Notes: a model not told the origin generated them from the sequence alone. DNA of 64,000 bases from Cliona cf. orientalis (GCA_963930775.1 OZ005689.1:36963351-37027350), one strand, 5' to 3'; positions 23,201-34,925 are shown, counted from the stretch's first letter. A program made the numbers and translations.

Positions 23201-23437
23201 TTCTTAAGAAAACATCCAGGTTACACCATCTATCCCATACGCCTTAATGGAAGTGCTGTGGAGACACTTTTTAGTCAATTTAAGTACGCCAGTGGTGGAA
23301 ACTTAATGTCAACTAACTATGCATCCGCAAGAGCTTCAGTGCTCATCAAAGGCTGTATTTCTGGCAAGTACAAAGGTGATGACTACAGAGATGCCCCATT
23401 GTTTGTTCGACAACATCAATTAAAGAGATCCAAGTAA
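20268..23437 (+). CDS. P-element/THAP9-like transposase, eight exons, apparently intact
   Basis: Exons: 20268-20487, 20546-21352, 21408-21488, 21653-22173, 22239-22418, 22484-22720, 22791-23022, 23100-23437. All introns are GT-AG and the total of 2616 nt gives 871 codons plus TAA. The N-terminus is basic (PKRRR, PKRKAYKPRKRP), likely a nuclear signal. A Cys/His cluster (ADCLMWYH, MCSKC) may bind zinc; no canonical THAP domain was recognised. Catalytic region: SLAVYARSPAAYHALR and LPSVSTLQ are the usual P-type lead-in, LIFDEVKV gives the first Asp, ALICDGASSN the second, and RLNGSAVETLFSQFK the likely final Glu. The HRDTWTRLNVKPAK block fits the P-type C-terminal region. I chose the ATG at 20268; a second ATG follows directly. 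Confidence 0.82.
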
Positions 23438-23495
23438 CTTCAAAATTAATTATACATCCTAATGTATTGCTGTATAACATGTCATGACAGTCTCA

Positions 23496-24864
23496 TTAAA
23501 GCCTAATACGAGATTCTTTCTCAGATGCATACAACTTTAGTTTATCTCTTAATGCTACATCAGCATCTACACCTTTATTTGACTCAATACGGTTTACCAC
23601 AGCGGCACACTGAAGTAGAGAGTTCATCATAGTGTTAATTACACGGGAGAGTAACTCTGAGAATATTTCATCTATGAGTGACGGTGGACACTCAATTGGT
23701 TGCAATGAATCTTTCATCAGATGGTCACACATTGCACGAAACTCTTCCTTCAAACTGTCATCTGCTAAAATACTATCCTTGGTAACCTACAAAAGAATAG
23801 TTTGCATCACACATCTTCCCTGTTTGCACATGCACATGGATGTTTCACATGCATGCGCACACACACACACACATTCACACTTACATTATTGGAACACACT
23901 CCTAATCACACTTTCATACCCCCCCCCCAATACACACACACAACGTTAACACTTATGTGCATGCACAAACCCATACAAAGTGCACTGAGGTTGTTAATGT
24001 GTAAATCACCTTTGATATCGTTCGACCATCTTTCAGTAAAGCCTGCATGTTGAGGGTATGTTTGATTTTCACCGAACATCTACGGCAAAATGGCAGCAGG
24101 CTCTGTCGGGGGAACTTCATTCGTCCTCGGTCTTGCTTCTCTAGAATGGCAGGAATGACTGTTTTATCCTTCTCAAGTAACAATTGCAACAATGACATTT
24201 GCTTCCGAAAGTTCTGCTTCCTCGTGAGGGTGTAGTACTTTGCCTTTCTCGAGCGACTCCAGCAACTTCGTGCACGAAAACGTATACAAACATGCAGACT
24301 GAACCCAAAAAGGCGATACAATGTTACATCGTCATCGGCTGCTACTGGCATGGATGAATCTTGATGAATCCCTGACTCACACCTTGTTCTTAAATTGTCT
24401 AAAATCATATCTCTTTGCCGAACTATGTATGTCAACAGAGCTGAAAAGACAGATGACATCACTGCACTCCTACACTCATCAGAAATACCACAAGAATATC
24501 CACTGGTAAGCTTACTCCATTCTTTACGAGTCGCCTCTGTAGTCATACTAGCAACAGCATACGTTGCACTGTAGTTATTCCACGCAAGGAGCAGACGTAT
24601 ATGACGTTCAGCTCCTTTAGAGCACTCACCTACGTACAGCGAGCAGAACTTATTCACCCCATCCTTGAGTAGTTCGCGAAAGACTGGGCTACGTTCTCTA
24701 ATTAGGTAGCACCATAGGGCTTGTCTCTCTGGGAACACGTAAATGTGTCGTTCCTTCTGAACCTCCTTTACCACCACCGCTTGGATCACATCGATATCGG
24801 CCTTTCGTAGTTCTCTGGCGATGCTTCTGAGTTCACTTAGTGCTAGTCGCTTTCTTTTAGGCAT
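23496..24864 (-). CDS. Second gene of the P-like element, two exons, function unknown
   Basis: Exon 1 24864-24010 and exon 2 23786-23496, with a GT-AG intron of 223 bp; 285 codons plus 97 including the stop, about 381 residues. An in-frame ATG at 24966 would add 34 residues, but MPKRKRLALSE at 24864 looks like the better start. The protein is basic and helical, with Cys pairs late in exon 1 (PFCRRC). I recall similar unnamed proteins in sponge and cnidarian genomes but cannot name a family. Lying inside the TIRs and convergent with the transposase, it is probably an accessory DNA-binding or regulatory factor, or captured cargo. Confidence 0.65.
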
Positions 24865-25221
24865 ATCAAAAGTTACTGCACAACGGTTCACACATCGTTT
24901 ATAGCGTACAGGATGGCATACACGGTACGCGCGAGTTGTGCAATCGCGACCGCGTATATACGTCATCGTTATTCACAGCCACTTGTCGACCACTTACCGT
25001 ACATCCCCAATGCGGATCACACCTTCCTTATAAGGCGTTTCATGATGCGCGTGGTTTACGAAACGTGAATTCCACCCCATACCAGAGATAGACGCTCCAT
25101 CGCGCTGCTTCGCAGCGCTCATAAGCTCCTGACACGAGTAACATACATAAGTGAATTACATGTCCAAAATGATAGTTCATAATACCGTGCTTAATCAGAC
25201 TAGTACTATGTATGGGAAAAT

Positions 25222-25672
25222 GTGGTAAAGGTCGTCAGTCACTCATGTACAATATTATATAGACGTTAATGAGAATTCATAAAATGCGGATCATAATTAT
25301 TATGATGTGAATTGTATGATTAAGTGCACTATGCTCAAAGGACCTTTGGGGGGAGCATTTCCAAGTACTATAGTTTGCATCACGGGCCAGGAACGTAGTG
25401 TACACGGCCATGGTAACATTTACAATAGTCAATTCCTGGCAGTGAGTAGAGCTTTGATAGACAGTGTGCACTGTATATTGGTAAGGAGTTTCCCAACCAA
25501 TCATCATTATCGACAATGATTAATTTTAGGCTGACAATAGCTTCAGTACAGAGCCACAGCAACATGTGGTCCATAATAATTATACTGTAGTTAATCGAAT
25601 ACAACGCATGCAAGAAATTAGCATTTTTACGAATTCTCATAACGTTTATGTATGGAGCGATTGACGACCTTT
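25222..25672. mobile_element. MITE with about 70-bp imperfect inverted ends
   Basis: Left GGTAAAGGTCGTCAGTCACT and right AGCGATTGACGACCTTTCCC are inverted relatives; further in, GTTAATGAGAATTCATAAAA mirrors TTTTTACGAATTCTCATAAC. A related end (AAAGGTCGTCAATCGCTCCA) is at 44813-44832, and GTTAATCGAATACAACGCATG at 25585 recurs at about 43879. Confidence 0.6.
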
Positions 25673-25679
25673 CCCAGAA

Positions 25680-26580
25680 AAATACGCATTTTTTTAAATT
25701 GAAAATTTTTTTCCATGCATTGTATACGGTACCTCCCAGCCTAACGCACATTAATAGTGGAGTTAAATAGGATTTTAAGTCTGCTAAACGCCGGGGTACA
25801 TACATATATACTTCTCTCTCTCTTTCTCCTTCATGCACACATTCTGGGGCAGACTCAAAGGAATTCCTTAACATGTCATTGAACGATTTTTGTGTGGCAT
25901 GGAAAGGCAGCTAGCTACTGTAGGTATACATCACATGATCACATTTTTGGAGTCTTTAATCTAACTTAATACGGTGTTGTTTGCTATCCCACTTCACAAC
26001 AGCCGCAGTGTGAAAGTTTAACCGTCCACCAGTGACAACAAATTGATGTACTAATCAACTAATTGATGTTGTGTGTACAGCAAATTAACTGGGCTAGAGC
26101 ACATGAAAACTGTGCAAGAGTCTCCAGAGTTTTTAATGCAATGCGTGCACCCATGGGTGCTGCAGAAATAGGAGTGCATGTAGTCTATGTGCTTTTATTG
26201 GAAGCATTTTGAAAATTTTGATATTTAGGTCTTCTGAGATTGATTCTAAGGCACTCTAAGAGTTGAAATCACATCAGTAAAAAGCCTAGGTAGCTAATTG
26301 TTCTCTGCACATGAAGTCAATATGTAGTGAACGTCACTACCAATTGAAGCAGTTCACTACTATTATTGGTGGTGACATCCTATTACTGGTGAACCTCACT
26401 ACTTTAATATCAATGACACGCATGGGCATATTTAGTAGCTATGTGGCAGCTGCACTTTAAGTTTGAAAATGGAGAGTTTCTAGCTGTCTTTTACAGTGGG
26501 AAACACGAAACAAAACTTTGAAATCACTAAAATAAGTACAAAGGTAAGCTATTTTTCTTATTTTGGAGATAAATTAGCTA
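25680..26580. other. Intergenic, short GTTCACTAC repeats
   Basis: Around 26320-26420 the motif (G)TTCACTAC or CCTCACTAC recurs several times, as it does at 28745-28910. No coding sequence seen. Confidence 0.4.
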
Positions 26581-26990
26581 GAAAAGGCCAGGAAAAGAAA
26601 ATTTTTAGTTTCTCAGGCTTTTCCAGCTAAGAAATGATGCGGGCGGGCGGCTTTTTATTTTATTATTTTTTTGGGGGCGTGGTCCATCACTAACCACGCC
26701 CACTTACAGCCGACCTCGTGCAAAAAAAGTTTGAAAAGTGACTGGTCTTAGTTAATCTATAGTGTTTTATAGCTTAGCCATCAAAGAAGCAGTTTTGAGA
26801 AGTCAGATGTCTGCCAGAGAGTGCCAAGGCTGATGCTCAAACACAGCCAGCCAACGAGATCGAGCGGTAAGCTAGCCGTTAATTTAATTACCACACCCAC
26901 TTAATTAAAAAAAAAAAAAAAAAAAAAAAAAAGGCCCAGCAGCCAAAAAGTGATGCGGGCGGGCCTGAGAAACTAATATTTTTTTTTACC
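26581..26990. mobile_element. MITE with TTAGTTTCTCA ends
   Basis: GGCCAGG plus A-rich plus TTTAGTTTCTCAGGC on the left mirrors GCCTGAGAAACTAATATT plus T-rich plus CCTGGCC on the right. GATGCGGGCGGGC occurs at both inner borders. A 27-bp poly(A) run lies inside. Confidence 0.55.
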
Positions 26991-27790
26991 TGGCCAAATA
27001 TTGGTTTTGGAAGGCTGTTACAGTAGCTAGCTAGCCGAGTATCATAAGTACTATTGAGCTATGCATGCTGGCTACTTTTTTGTTTACCACTACTTGAAAA
27101 GATTTCTAAGCTAAATCATCCCAAGCATAAAGCTATTTAAAGACTATAGCAAGGTAATAGCCTATTAGGGGCACAATTTTAAGCTTAATTACAATGCAGG
27201 TGTCAACTGAGATAGCTCGAAGTTTGCCATTTGGACCATGACACTTCTTAGGAACTGTATCTGTCAACTACCTACACCAAGGTGAGAATTTCAATAGCTA
27301 GCTACTTACTGCATGCATGGAGCATGTCTGTTTTAAATTTGTAGGTCTACACAACTTTATATGCAGCTACATCTGAAGTTAGGCTGCCAAATTTCGAGCT
27401 GGAACTTGATCGACCTGGTAAGTCTCTCATCTCTCTCAGGATTTCCCTCCCCATCTCTTCCACCCTTTGTACAATCAATTATTCTTTTTTTTTCTTTTAC
27501 TCCACACACAATTTTTATGATCTCTGCATCTCAAAATTAAGTCACCAAGTTTCAAGCTGGAATGCAGATGGTAAGCCCCCCGCACACTAGCTAAAATTAA
27601 TCATGGGATTTAATATAGTGTTCGCTGTTTTAGTAGGTAAAGGTCGTCGAAGTAATGAAATTCAACCAGCTACCACAGGAAAAGTAGTCCACGTAAGCGG
27701 ACTAACGCGGTCCACCGTAGTGACAAAACAAACGGGCACCACACTACAAGTGGACGGCTTTCCTTTAACGCGGACTCAGTCAGTGGCCCG
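26991..27790. other. Intergenic, no gene supported
   Basis: Short GT-AG-like segments around 27280-27560 resemble exons but are too short to assign. A GC-rich patch at 27640-27790 has an open frame without recognisable content. Confidence 0.3.
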
Positions 27791-27792
27791 TA

Positions 27793-28521
27793 TAGACGGG
27801 TTGCCTTAATGTGATTCATGACATGAAAGTTCAAACCACATGAACATGCGGCCATGATTAGGAAAATCAATACCATCAAGGCTTGTTGCTATGGCAATGA
27901 ATGTTTTTAAGGTAATGCTATTGACCCATGTAATCATCACACCAACTTTGAGACTTGTCTGATCTATTGCTGATTTTATAAAAATCCTAGAAGTGAGCAA
28001 TTTCCCATATGTTTGTATGGCAGTAGGGCAAAATGTGCCCTACCGCAATACAAACATATGGGAAAATTGCTCACTTCTAAGATTTTTATAAAATCAGCAA
28101 TAGATTAGACAAGTCTCAAACTTCAGTGTGATGATTACATGGGTCAATAGCATTATCTAAAAAAAAATCATTGCCATAAGGCCAAATAAAATTGAATATT
28201 AGTTTCTCATCCCCGCCCGCCTCTAGTTTTTCCTCTGCCTGACCACATTTTAATTCATGAATATCATTAAAACTATCATTTAAAAATGCTCGAGGCATTA
28301 CGTCATAGACTCGCCCATTTTTTAATGAAATTCATGATGACATTTAATGATATTCATGACAAAAAATAAAATAAAAAGCCGCCCTCCCGCCTGGGGAAAT
28401 TCCTGAATATAGGATGAGAAACTAATAATCAATTTTGCTTGGCCTAACGACATATCTTGAGGGTACTGATTTTTCTAATTTATGACCTTGCCATGCTAAT
28501 CATATTAAGGCAACCCGTCTA
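27793..28521. mobile_element. Foldback-type MITE with central long palindrome and nested MITE
   Basis: Outer ends TAGACGGGTTGCCTTAAT and ATTAAGGCAACCCGTCTA are flanked by TA (27791-27792, 28522-28523). A central palindrome of about 260 bp (27905-28160) has arms of about 120 bp, e.g. ATCTATTGCTGATTTTATAA against TTATAAAATCAGCAATAGAT, around a 7-nt loop AAAATGT near 28034. A second MITE with TTAGTTTCTCATCC ends lies at about 28170-28445. Confidence 0.7.
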
Positions 28522-28524
28522 TAT

Positions 28525-29030
28525 GCACAGCACGGTAGCCTACGGTCTCCGTTGCTTGCGCGGACACCGTACCGTCCCCGTACGTGGCGAATGACGGACT
28601 CCGTTGCTACACCTAGAGTGACTCCACCCTAATGCCACGCCTACATATTATAAGGATATGCTGGGCGTCTGCGCGCGCTGCCACATCAAGCATATCTGCG
28701 CATGCGCATGTACATTGCCTGCCACACTGTAAAAAATGACTAGTGACCGTCACTACAAATACGTAGTGAAATGTTTGCCACAGATATCACCACTTTTGGT
28801 GTAGTGATGTTCACTACACAGGCTCTCACTACATAAAAATTAGGTGACGTTCACTACCAAATGTTGTGAGGTTCACTACTAGATAATATGATTTTCACTA
28901 CATAACTTTGTTTTGACAATCCAACTCAATAAAATTAATGATAAAAAAGAAGTCAGCAACAGTTAAGCAAGTATAGACAAATAGCATTTTCTAGAAATCA
29001 GAAAGTAGTGTTTGTCACATTTTATTGCTT
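28525..29030. repeat. Intergenic with GTTCACTAC short repeats
   Basis: Between 28745 and 28910 the motif TTCACTAC or TCACTAC occurs about seven times at irregular spacing. The rest is GC-richer unique-looking sequence with no coding frame. Confidence 0.45.
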
Positions 29031-30850
29031 CACTAACATTGTTTTCAACAGTTTTGTTAACCTGAATTCTTGTTACCCGAGCTGTAGGGATAAAAATGGA
29101 TAAAAAAATTAATCTTTTGCAGAGAAAAAGGGAGAAGAGAAAGAGAAAGGGGAGTGAGACAAGAGTTAAAAGAGAGGGAGCAGAGACAAGGGAAGAGGGG
29201 TGGTGAGACAGACAAGAATGAGAGAAGGAGAGGGAGAGAGAGAGATCTAGGGTGAGAGAGAGAGGAGACAAGAGAAAAAAAAGAGGGGGGGGGGCAGAAC
29301 AGAGAAAAACGAGGGAGGAGAGGTGGTAAGACAGACTAGTCTGGCGGGCCAGCCCATTCGCAAGAGGGAGGAAGCAGGGGTGCAGGAAGATGGTTTGGTA
29401 AAGGGGGGCTATAAAATTGAGTCTAGCTATGTAACTATCAGAAAACGTAGGGGGACACCAGCCCCCGGAGCCCCCATGGTTTCTACGCCTATGGGAAGGG
29501 TCTGGTGTCACGCCTATACGCGATTTTTACCGCTGCAGCCAGGAGTGCAGCCCAATCAGATCTCTCCACGTCACCACCAATATTGTGGAGCTATCTAAAT
29601 ACTCATACTGACCAATCAGATGCCTGCTCTTCGTTTTTAATAAATTGTTATGATCGCCAGCCTCATGAAGATCTAGCACCTGGTTGGTCAGAACGCATGG
29701 TAGGGACTGATTGGTCGGCCTGCATACCAGTAGCCACACAATATTAGTGGTGACGTGGAGCGATCTGATTGGGCTGCACTCCTGGCTATAGCGGTATAAG
29801 TCGCGTATAGGCATGATACCAGACCCTTCCTCCCTCTTGCGAAGGGGCTGGCCCGCCAGACTAAAGAGAGACAAGAATGAGAGGAGAGGAGAGGAAGGGA
29901 AGGAGAGAGCGAGGGAAAAGACAGGGAGAGAGGAGACGAGAGGTGGAAACTGACATACCTGCATACTGTCAACAGGACCACCATCATACCAGCTTAAAAA
30001 TTTGACAACTGAGCTGCAGAAATAAAGATGGTGATACAAATCAGAGAGAATGAGGCCGGGCGGGGGGGGGGGAGGTGGAGAGACAGACAGACAGAGAGAG
30101 AGAGAGAGATGAGATGAAGTAAGAGGAAAAACTGACATACCTACATGTTGTCAACGGCTTCATCATCATATCAACTTAAATTTGAAGGCTGAGCTGCAGA
30201 GATTAAAATGGGGAGGCAAATCAAAGGAGAGAGAGAGGAATAGGAAGAGAGATATGTGATAAAAGATAAAAAAAAAGAGAGGGGAGCAGGAACAGAGAGA
30301 TGAGGGAAGAGAGTTAGCGAGACAGACAAGTCTGTACGACAGAAGGGGAAGGGAGAGGGAAAGAGATAAAAGAAAGATTAGAGAGAGATAAAGAGGAGAG
30401 GTAGAAACTGACATACCTGCATGCCATCAACAGGTCCCACCATCGCATCAGCTTAAAAGTTTGACAACTGAGCTGCAGAGATAAAATGGGGATACAATCA
30501 TAAAATCATTATAAAAGAGAGGGAGGAGGAAGAGGCATTAGAGAGAGCTAAACGAGATGAATGAGAGAGACAAGACATGAGAAAATAAGCAGGAGGTGAA
30601 GGGGGCAGAAACAGAAAAAGACGAGAGAGAGAGAGAGAGAGAGATGAGATGAGGTAAGAGGAGAAACTTACATACATACATGCATTAACAGCTGTATCAC
30701 CGTAGCAGTTTAAATTTGAAGGCTGAGCTGCAGAGATAAAGTTTGGGGAAGCAGATCAAAGGAGAGAGGGAGAAGGAGAAGAGAGAAAGGGAGAGAGAGG
30801 GGAGGGGAGGGAGGGAGAGAGTGGATAAAGAAAGAGAGGGGGCAGAATCA
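29030..30850. repeat. Purine-rich dimeric tandem repeat
   Basis: Four clear copies of GAAACTGACATACCTGCAT ... GAGCTGCAGAGATAAA begin near 29942, 30127, 30406 and 30661, with a diverged one near 29040. Each is followed by a long GAGAGA-type tract. Copies 1 and 3 share TTGACAACTGAGCTGCAG, copies 2 and 4 share TTTGAAGGCTGAGCTGCAG, so the true unit is an A-B dimer of about 465-535 bp. Minus-strand Ser/Leu-rich frames are composition artefacts. Confidence 0.7.
29339..29861. mobile_element. MITE with long inverted ends, left end split by another insertion
   Basis: Ends GTCTGGCGGGCCAGCCC and GGGCTGGCCCGCCAGAC are flanked by TA (29337-29338, 29862-29863). The inverted match continues through GAGGGAGGAAG and GGGTCTGGT ... 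AGGAGTGCAGCCCAATCAGA. On the left these two blocks are separated by about 120 bp (29376-29497) absent from the right arm, i.e. a nested insertion ending CCCCCATGGTTTCTACGCC. A relative of that inserted end is at 31823-31885. Confidence 0.7.
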
Positions 30851-31248
30851 GGGAGAAAGACAAAAATGATATAAAACATGTAGCAAGGAGAAGACAAGTA
30901 GCTAGTATTTATCACTCCCCAAAAGCTTAGCAGAACAGCCTTTAAATCTAAATGTGATATGGGAGGGGTGTACTTCGAACCAAAAGTGTCAAACTTATTA
31001 ATAGCTACCTGGGACACCAATGGACAGCCAGGAGATTCTGGCCCTTTTGCTGATGTAGAAGAAGATTAGAACTTGTTCTAGACTGTTTCTCGTATACCTG
31101 CCATCGAAAACGAGTCGCGAGGCATGTCCACGTGCTGGTGTTCTCGAATAGTAGGCGTGGCGCGGCTACTATTCGAGAGCGACGACTATTTCGTTCAGCA
31201 CTTCCGGAGGTGCGGCGACTATTCGAGAGCGGCGTCTGATCGAGCGAA

Positions 31249-31490
31249 TACGGTATATACCAAATTTCTTCTAAAAATTCGGCATGAAAATAATATTACT
31301 TTAGCTTTGCCGAATTTTTAGAGGTTAATATTCAACATTCTGTTTACGTGCGCGTGCGCATTCTATTCCCGTTTATAGCATATACGAGTGACGACCTTTG
31401 CCCCAAAATTAGTGACTATTTTCAATCATTTGGTAAAGGGTGCCAAATAATAAATTATTAGAAGGGCCAAATTTTTAGAAGAAATGCAGT
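31249..31490. mobile_element. Short MITE
   Basis: CCAAATTTCTTCTAAAAATT on the left is mirrored by CCAAATTTTTAGAAGAAAT on the right, with an inner GAATTTTTAGAGG copy near 31310. Just upstream CGAATAGTAGGCG and CTACTATTCG form a small hairpin (31144-31176). Confidence 0.5.
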
Positions 31491-32690
31491 ACTGGTTGAT
31501 TACAATCATTGATTTTGTCTCTTCAGATTTCCCGACCAGTGGAATATGGGAAGTTACTGGCCTTGTTCAATCTTAAAAATTCAACGTATTCACCTACCAG
31601 CTATAATGGGTCAACTACAGGTACTATTTAAGTACAGGGATACTCTGATGGCTGTTCTGTTGGAGCTACCATAGATTTTGTGGAGGCAAGGCAACCATGC
31701 ATTGTCCAATCAGAGGCCAGTCAATTGAGGGTTTCTGTATTATTACTGCATGCAGGATGGTGCATATAGGTTTAGGAAGATGGCTCTCTATATAGGCAAG
31801 GGCAGTATGATCAGTATAAAAGCTATGTAACTCTGACAATATAGGGGGCATCAGCCCCATGAGCCCCCATGGTTCCTACACCCTATATGGTGCAATTAGA
31901 ATTTATTGCAACTTATCTGATAATAATAAAGGCAAGTTTGTGGGAGTGGAGTTTCTATTAAATTTTGACTACACCATACATCTGGAAATTTGTGTTTTGT
32001 ATGATACATTTTCGTGTAAAAATTTTTCGTCTCTGCCTGCCTGGCCTTTGTATGCTGACAAACTGCATAATATACAAATCAAATAAGTTGATCAGGTTGT
32101 ATATCAAATTACTTCCCTGAGAGAAAAAAATCCATCTGGAGGGATACTTGACATCACCTGACCTCGGCAGGGTAAGAAAAGATGATAAATAATTAACATA
32201 TGCACGCTACAAAAAAATCAGATTACTTTGAAATTCCAAAAAAAAATTACTACTCAAATTGCTTCCCTCTGATGGGATACTTATCCCACCCACCCTGCAT
32301 GACCTAGGAAGGGTGAAAATAAAATATAGCTACACCAGAAAACTCATCAGTTACTACCCTGAGGGAACCTGTTGGATATTCCACCTCCTCACCTCTGTAG
32401 GTAGGTAGGTAGGTATGTAGGGCTTAGCACTGCAGAATTGGTAGCTCTGCAATAGCCAGCTAATGAGCATTAAATGTGAATTGGAGCAATAGAGTAAAAT
32501 TTAAATAAGTCACTACACTGAAAATAAAAATCTTCATCTTGTTGCCATATCTATCTCACGCTATACTAGTAGTTATTAATATTGGTAAGGGGAAAAATGC
32601 ATAAACATTACACATCACATATGCAATTATTATCTGCTATTATGCTGTCAATGTCTTAACCTCAATCACAACAAAAATTAATGTACATCT
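31490..32690. other. Intergenic, repeat fragments only
   Basis: Contains the repeat end at 31823-31885 shared with 29420-29495, a GTAG microsatellite at 32396-32415, and a half-copy of a TCTGGAAATTT...TTTCGTGTAAAAATTTT repeat near 31980-32025. No gene seen. Confidence 0.4.
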
Positions 32691-33819
32691 TAGCTTTTCA
32701 CTGTGAGTAATATCTTCCCAATGTTTTTGTTGTCTTTCATACGATCGTACGTGAGCTTTGCTTGCTTCTTAAAGGGAAAAGGTGCTATCGACTGGTATGG
32801 AGTTCACCATTAATTTTGCAAATTTGGGAGACATTCCCAGAAAACTGCAGGAATTGAAAATATATCTAATGCTCTGACAACGACAACAAAGCAGCACACA
32901 TACAACTAACGCTATACTCCAACGACAAATTTAATTTAGTTACGTACATCTTTGACCAGCTGTTCTCTGTAGTGAAGTGATCTGCTCCTCAAAGTGGAGA
33001 AGATGTGTGTCACCCTCTTTCTCAGTTCAGCCAGAAGATTTGTTGAGTTCAGCACTGACCCACCCAGCTGTGTAAGAAACATGGAAATAAGATATCCTGT
33101 TATCATTATTTTAATCTTAGATTAAAAGAAAATGTGCTTACAAAATTTAATACAAGATCCACGACCCTTACATCCATGGCAACACATTTGCTGTGGTTGT
33201 CCCAGTAAGGGGCGCCGACAAAGTCCAGGATATAATATCAGCCCCTGCACATAATTATTATGACCAAGAAAAAGTGACCCCCTTGACATTTTCAGGTATT
33301 CAAATAGAAGGAATGTAAATTTGAGAATCTATACACATGTATGCAATTTCATTTACCTTGGTCAGCAGTGGCCGACAGAACTTTTGTAGCAAAGTCTTGA
33401 GTCTTGTAGTTAATGGCAACATTAGCTCCATACTCCCTACACACCTGTAGCTTTTAATTTGAACCTGCAGAACATATACATGACATCTAATTATGGTTGA
33501 AAGTTATGTATCTATAATCATTCAGATTTTTTTCATGGTGTAGCTATTTAAACCTTTCCAGTCCATATTGGTCAATGGCAGGTATTCTAAACAACATGCA
33601 TAGAAAACCCACAGAATAATTCAGAATTTGTAAATCTTCATGATCAACATACTCCAAATATTTCTCCATGGCATGACTAAATATGTATGCTACAGTGATA
33701 AACTTGTAATTATAGACCCTTTACACCAGTAGAGACGGTTTCTGTGTGATTTTGAAGCCTTTACATTGAACATTAACACTACTTCACTATCATTAACTGA
33801 ATTTAGCATTAGACTACAC

Positions 33820-34790
33820 CAGGGGCGGATCTAGGGGGGGGGGGGTTTGCTGGGTTTGCAACCCCCCAAACGATTTTGAACAGCCCCTCCCACTCATATA
33901 CAAGGCTTACTATAGTTTCGCACAGTAGCTGCCACTCTATGGTTAGCAGCAGACAAGCTGTGTAGTACATAATTGGCCTCCAACCAACAGGTGGTGCACG
34001 GTGGTTAGTGGTACACCCTGAACATGGCTTCAGCTATGAATAATCTACTTTGTTGCATGAAGCCGTATAACATCAAAGGCGCCGCTATGCCAATAATATT
34101 ATTATATGCAATACTGGCACGGGTCACAGATATTGGCACAGTTCACGCAGAATATGGCACAGGTCAAAGTTCACGAAGCACACTTATGGCAAAATCAAGC
34201 TACCTAGCGAGGCCTATCGTAGCCATACCTCGCCATCTGTCTGTTCATGGATCGGTAGTAACTCGGTCTTGGTCTTGGAGACAATCCAGCTCTGCCTTCG
34301 GTCCAAGTAAGTTTTGAAATCGAGCAGCCCGTTCTTTTTAGAGCGCGGCCGAGTAAACTCGCCGCGCGATAGGCTTTTCCGAGGAGTCTAGTTTCTCTCT
34401 GGGGCACACAGCATCGAAAGAGGTCCTTCGCTAGTTGTTCATGCAACAAATTAGTTATTACACGGGCTTCTCTCGTGCCACACAGCAGATGTTGGCATGT
34501 AGCTCCGTAAAGCACTCGGGCCTGCGGCCCTCGTGCTTTACGTCACTTCTGTGCCAATATCTGCCGTGTGGCACTCGAGCCCGTGTAATAACTAATACGT
34601 AGACCACAAGAGTCAGCTGTGGTGCTAGGCTCTATACCATAGTACCTTACTAGGTCACTGGAGTGCGAGAAGACGATTAAAAGTGGGGCGTGGCTCATTA
34701 AAAATGGGCGTGGTCACCAAAATTTTCGCGCGCTTTGCGTGCAATTATACCTACAACTCCACCATACTAAAAATCCTAGATCTGCCCCTG
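33820..34790. mobile_element. hAT-like MITE inserted in a duplicated segment
   Basis: Ends CAGGGGCGGATCTAGG and CCTAGATCTGCCCCTG. The flank is TACAC on the left and TACAT on the right. The paralogous segment near 36460 reads GCTACACAATTTATATTT without the element, a natural empty site. No transposase inside. Confidence 0.75.
34450..34596. repeat. Nested long hairpin
   Basis: ATTAGTTATTACACGGG on the left is mirrored by CCCGTGTAATAACTAAT on the right; GTGCCACACAGCAGAT and TCCGTAAAGCAC pair inward with their complements around a GC-rich loop. It lies inside the 33820-34790 element. Confidence 0.7.
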
Positions 34791-34925
34791 TACATAATTT
34801 ATATTTTTAGTTTCCGTAGACACCACAAAATTTGCCATTCTATCTAAACCATGTTTCAGCAGGTCTCGTAATACAATAATAATAATACCATCATACACAG
34901 TACCTTGCTCCTTGCCTTATTGGCA
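34791..34925 (+). pseudogene. Promoterless duplicate of the cysteine-rich gene's exon 2 start
   Basis: Matches 36668-36815 but lacks the TATA box and first exon. The hydrophobic signal segment runs into a TAG (CCTGCTAGTCTGTC against CCTGCTGGTCTGTC) and similarity ends soon after CAGCAAGTT. A dead partial copy. Confidence 0.65.

Larger units (their letters stand above)
20057..25131 (+). mobile_element. Complete P-like DNA transposon with two convergent genes
   Basis: Perfect 39-bp terminal inverted repeats (20057-20095 and 25093-25131) begin CAGGAGCTTATGAGCGCTGC. A 7-bp direct repeat ACACGAG lies immediately outside (20050-20056, 25132-25138). The 5075-bp interior holds a plus-strand P-element/THAP9-type transposase and a minus-strand second gene, tail to tail with 58 bp between stops. 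Perfect TIRs, an intact duplication and two frames that close after splicing indicate a young, potentially autonomous copy. CA...TG ends and a 7-8 bp duplication fit the P superfamily. Confidence 0.85.

Noticed and set aside
27603-27809. Short frame beside the foldback element
   Set aside because: No domain, no splice context; ends at the MITE border.
28963-30414. Ser/Leu/Pro-rich minus-strand frames
   Set aside because: Direct translation of GA-rich tracts; composition only.
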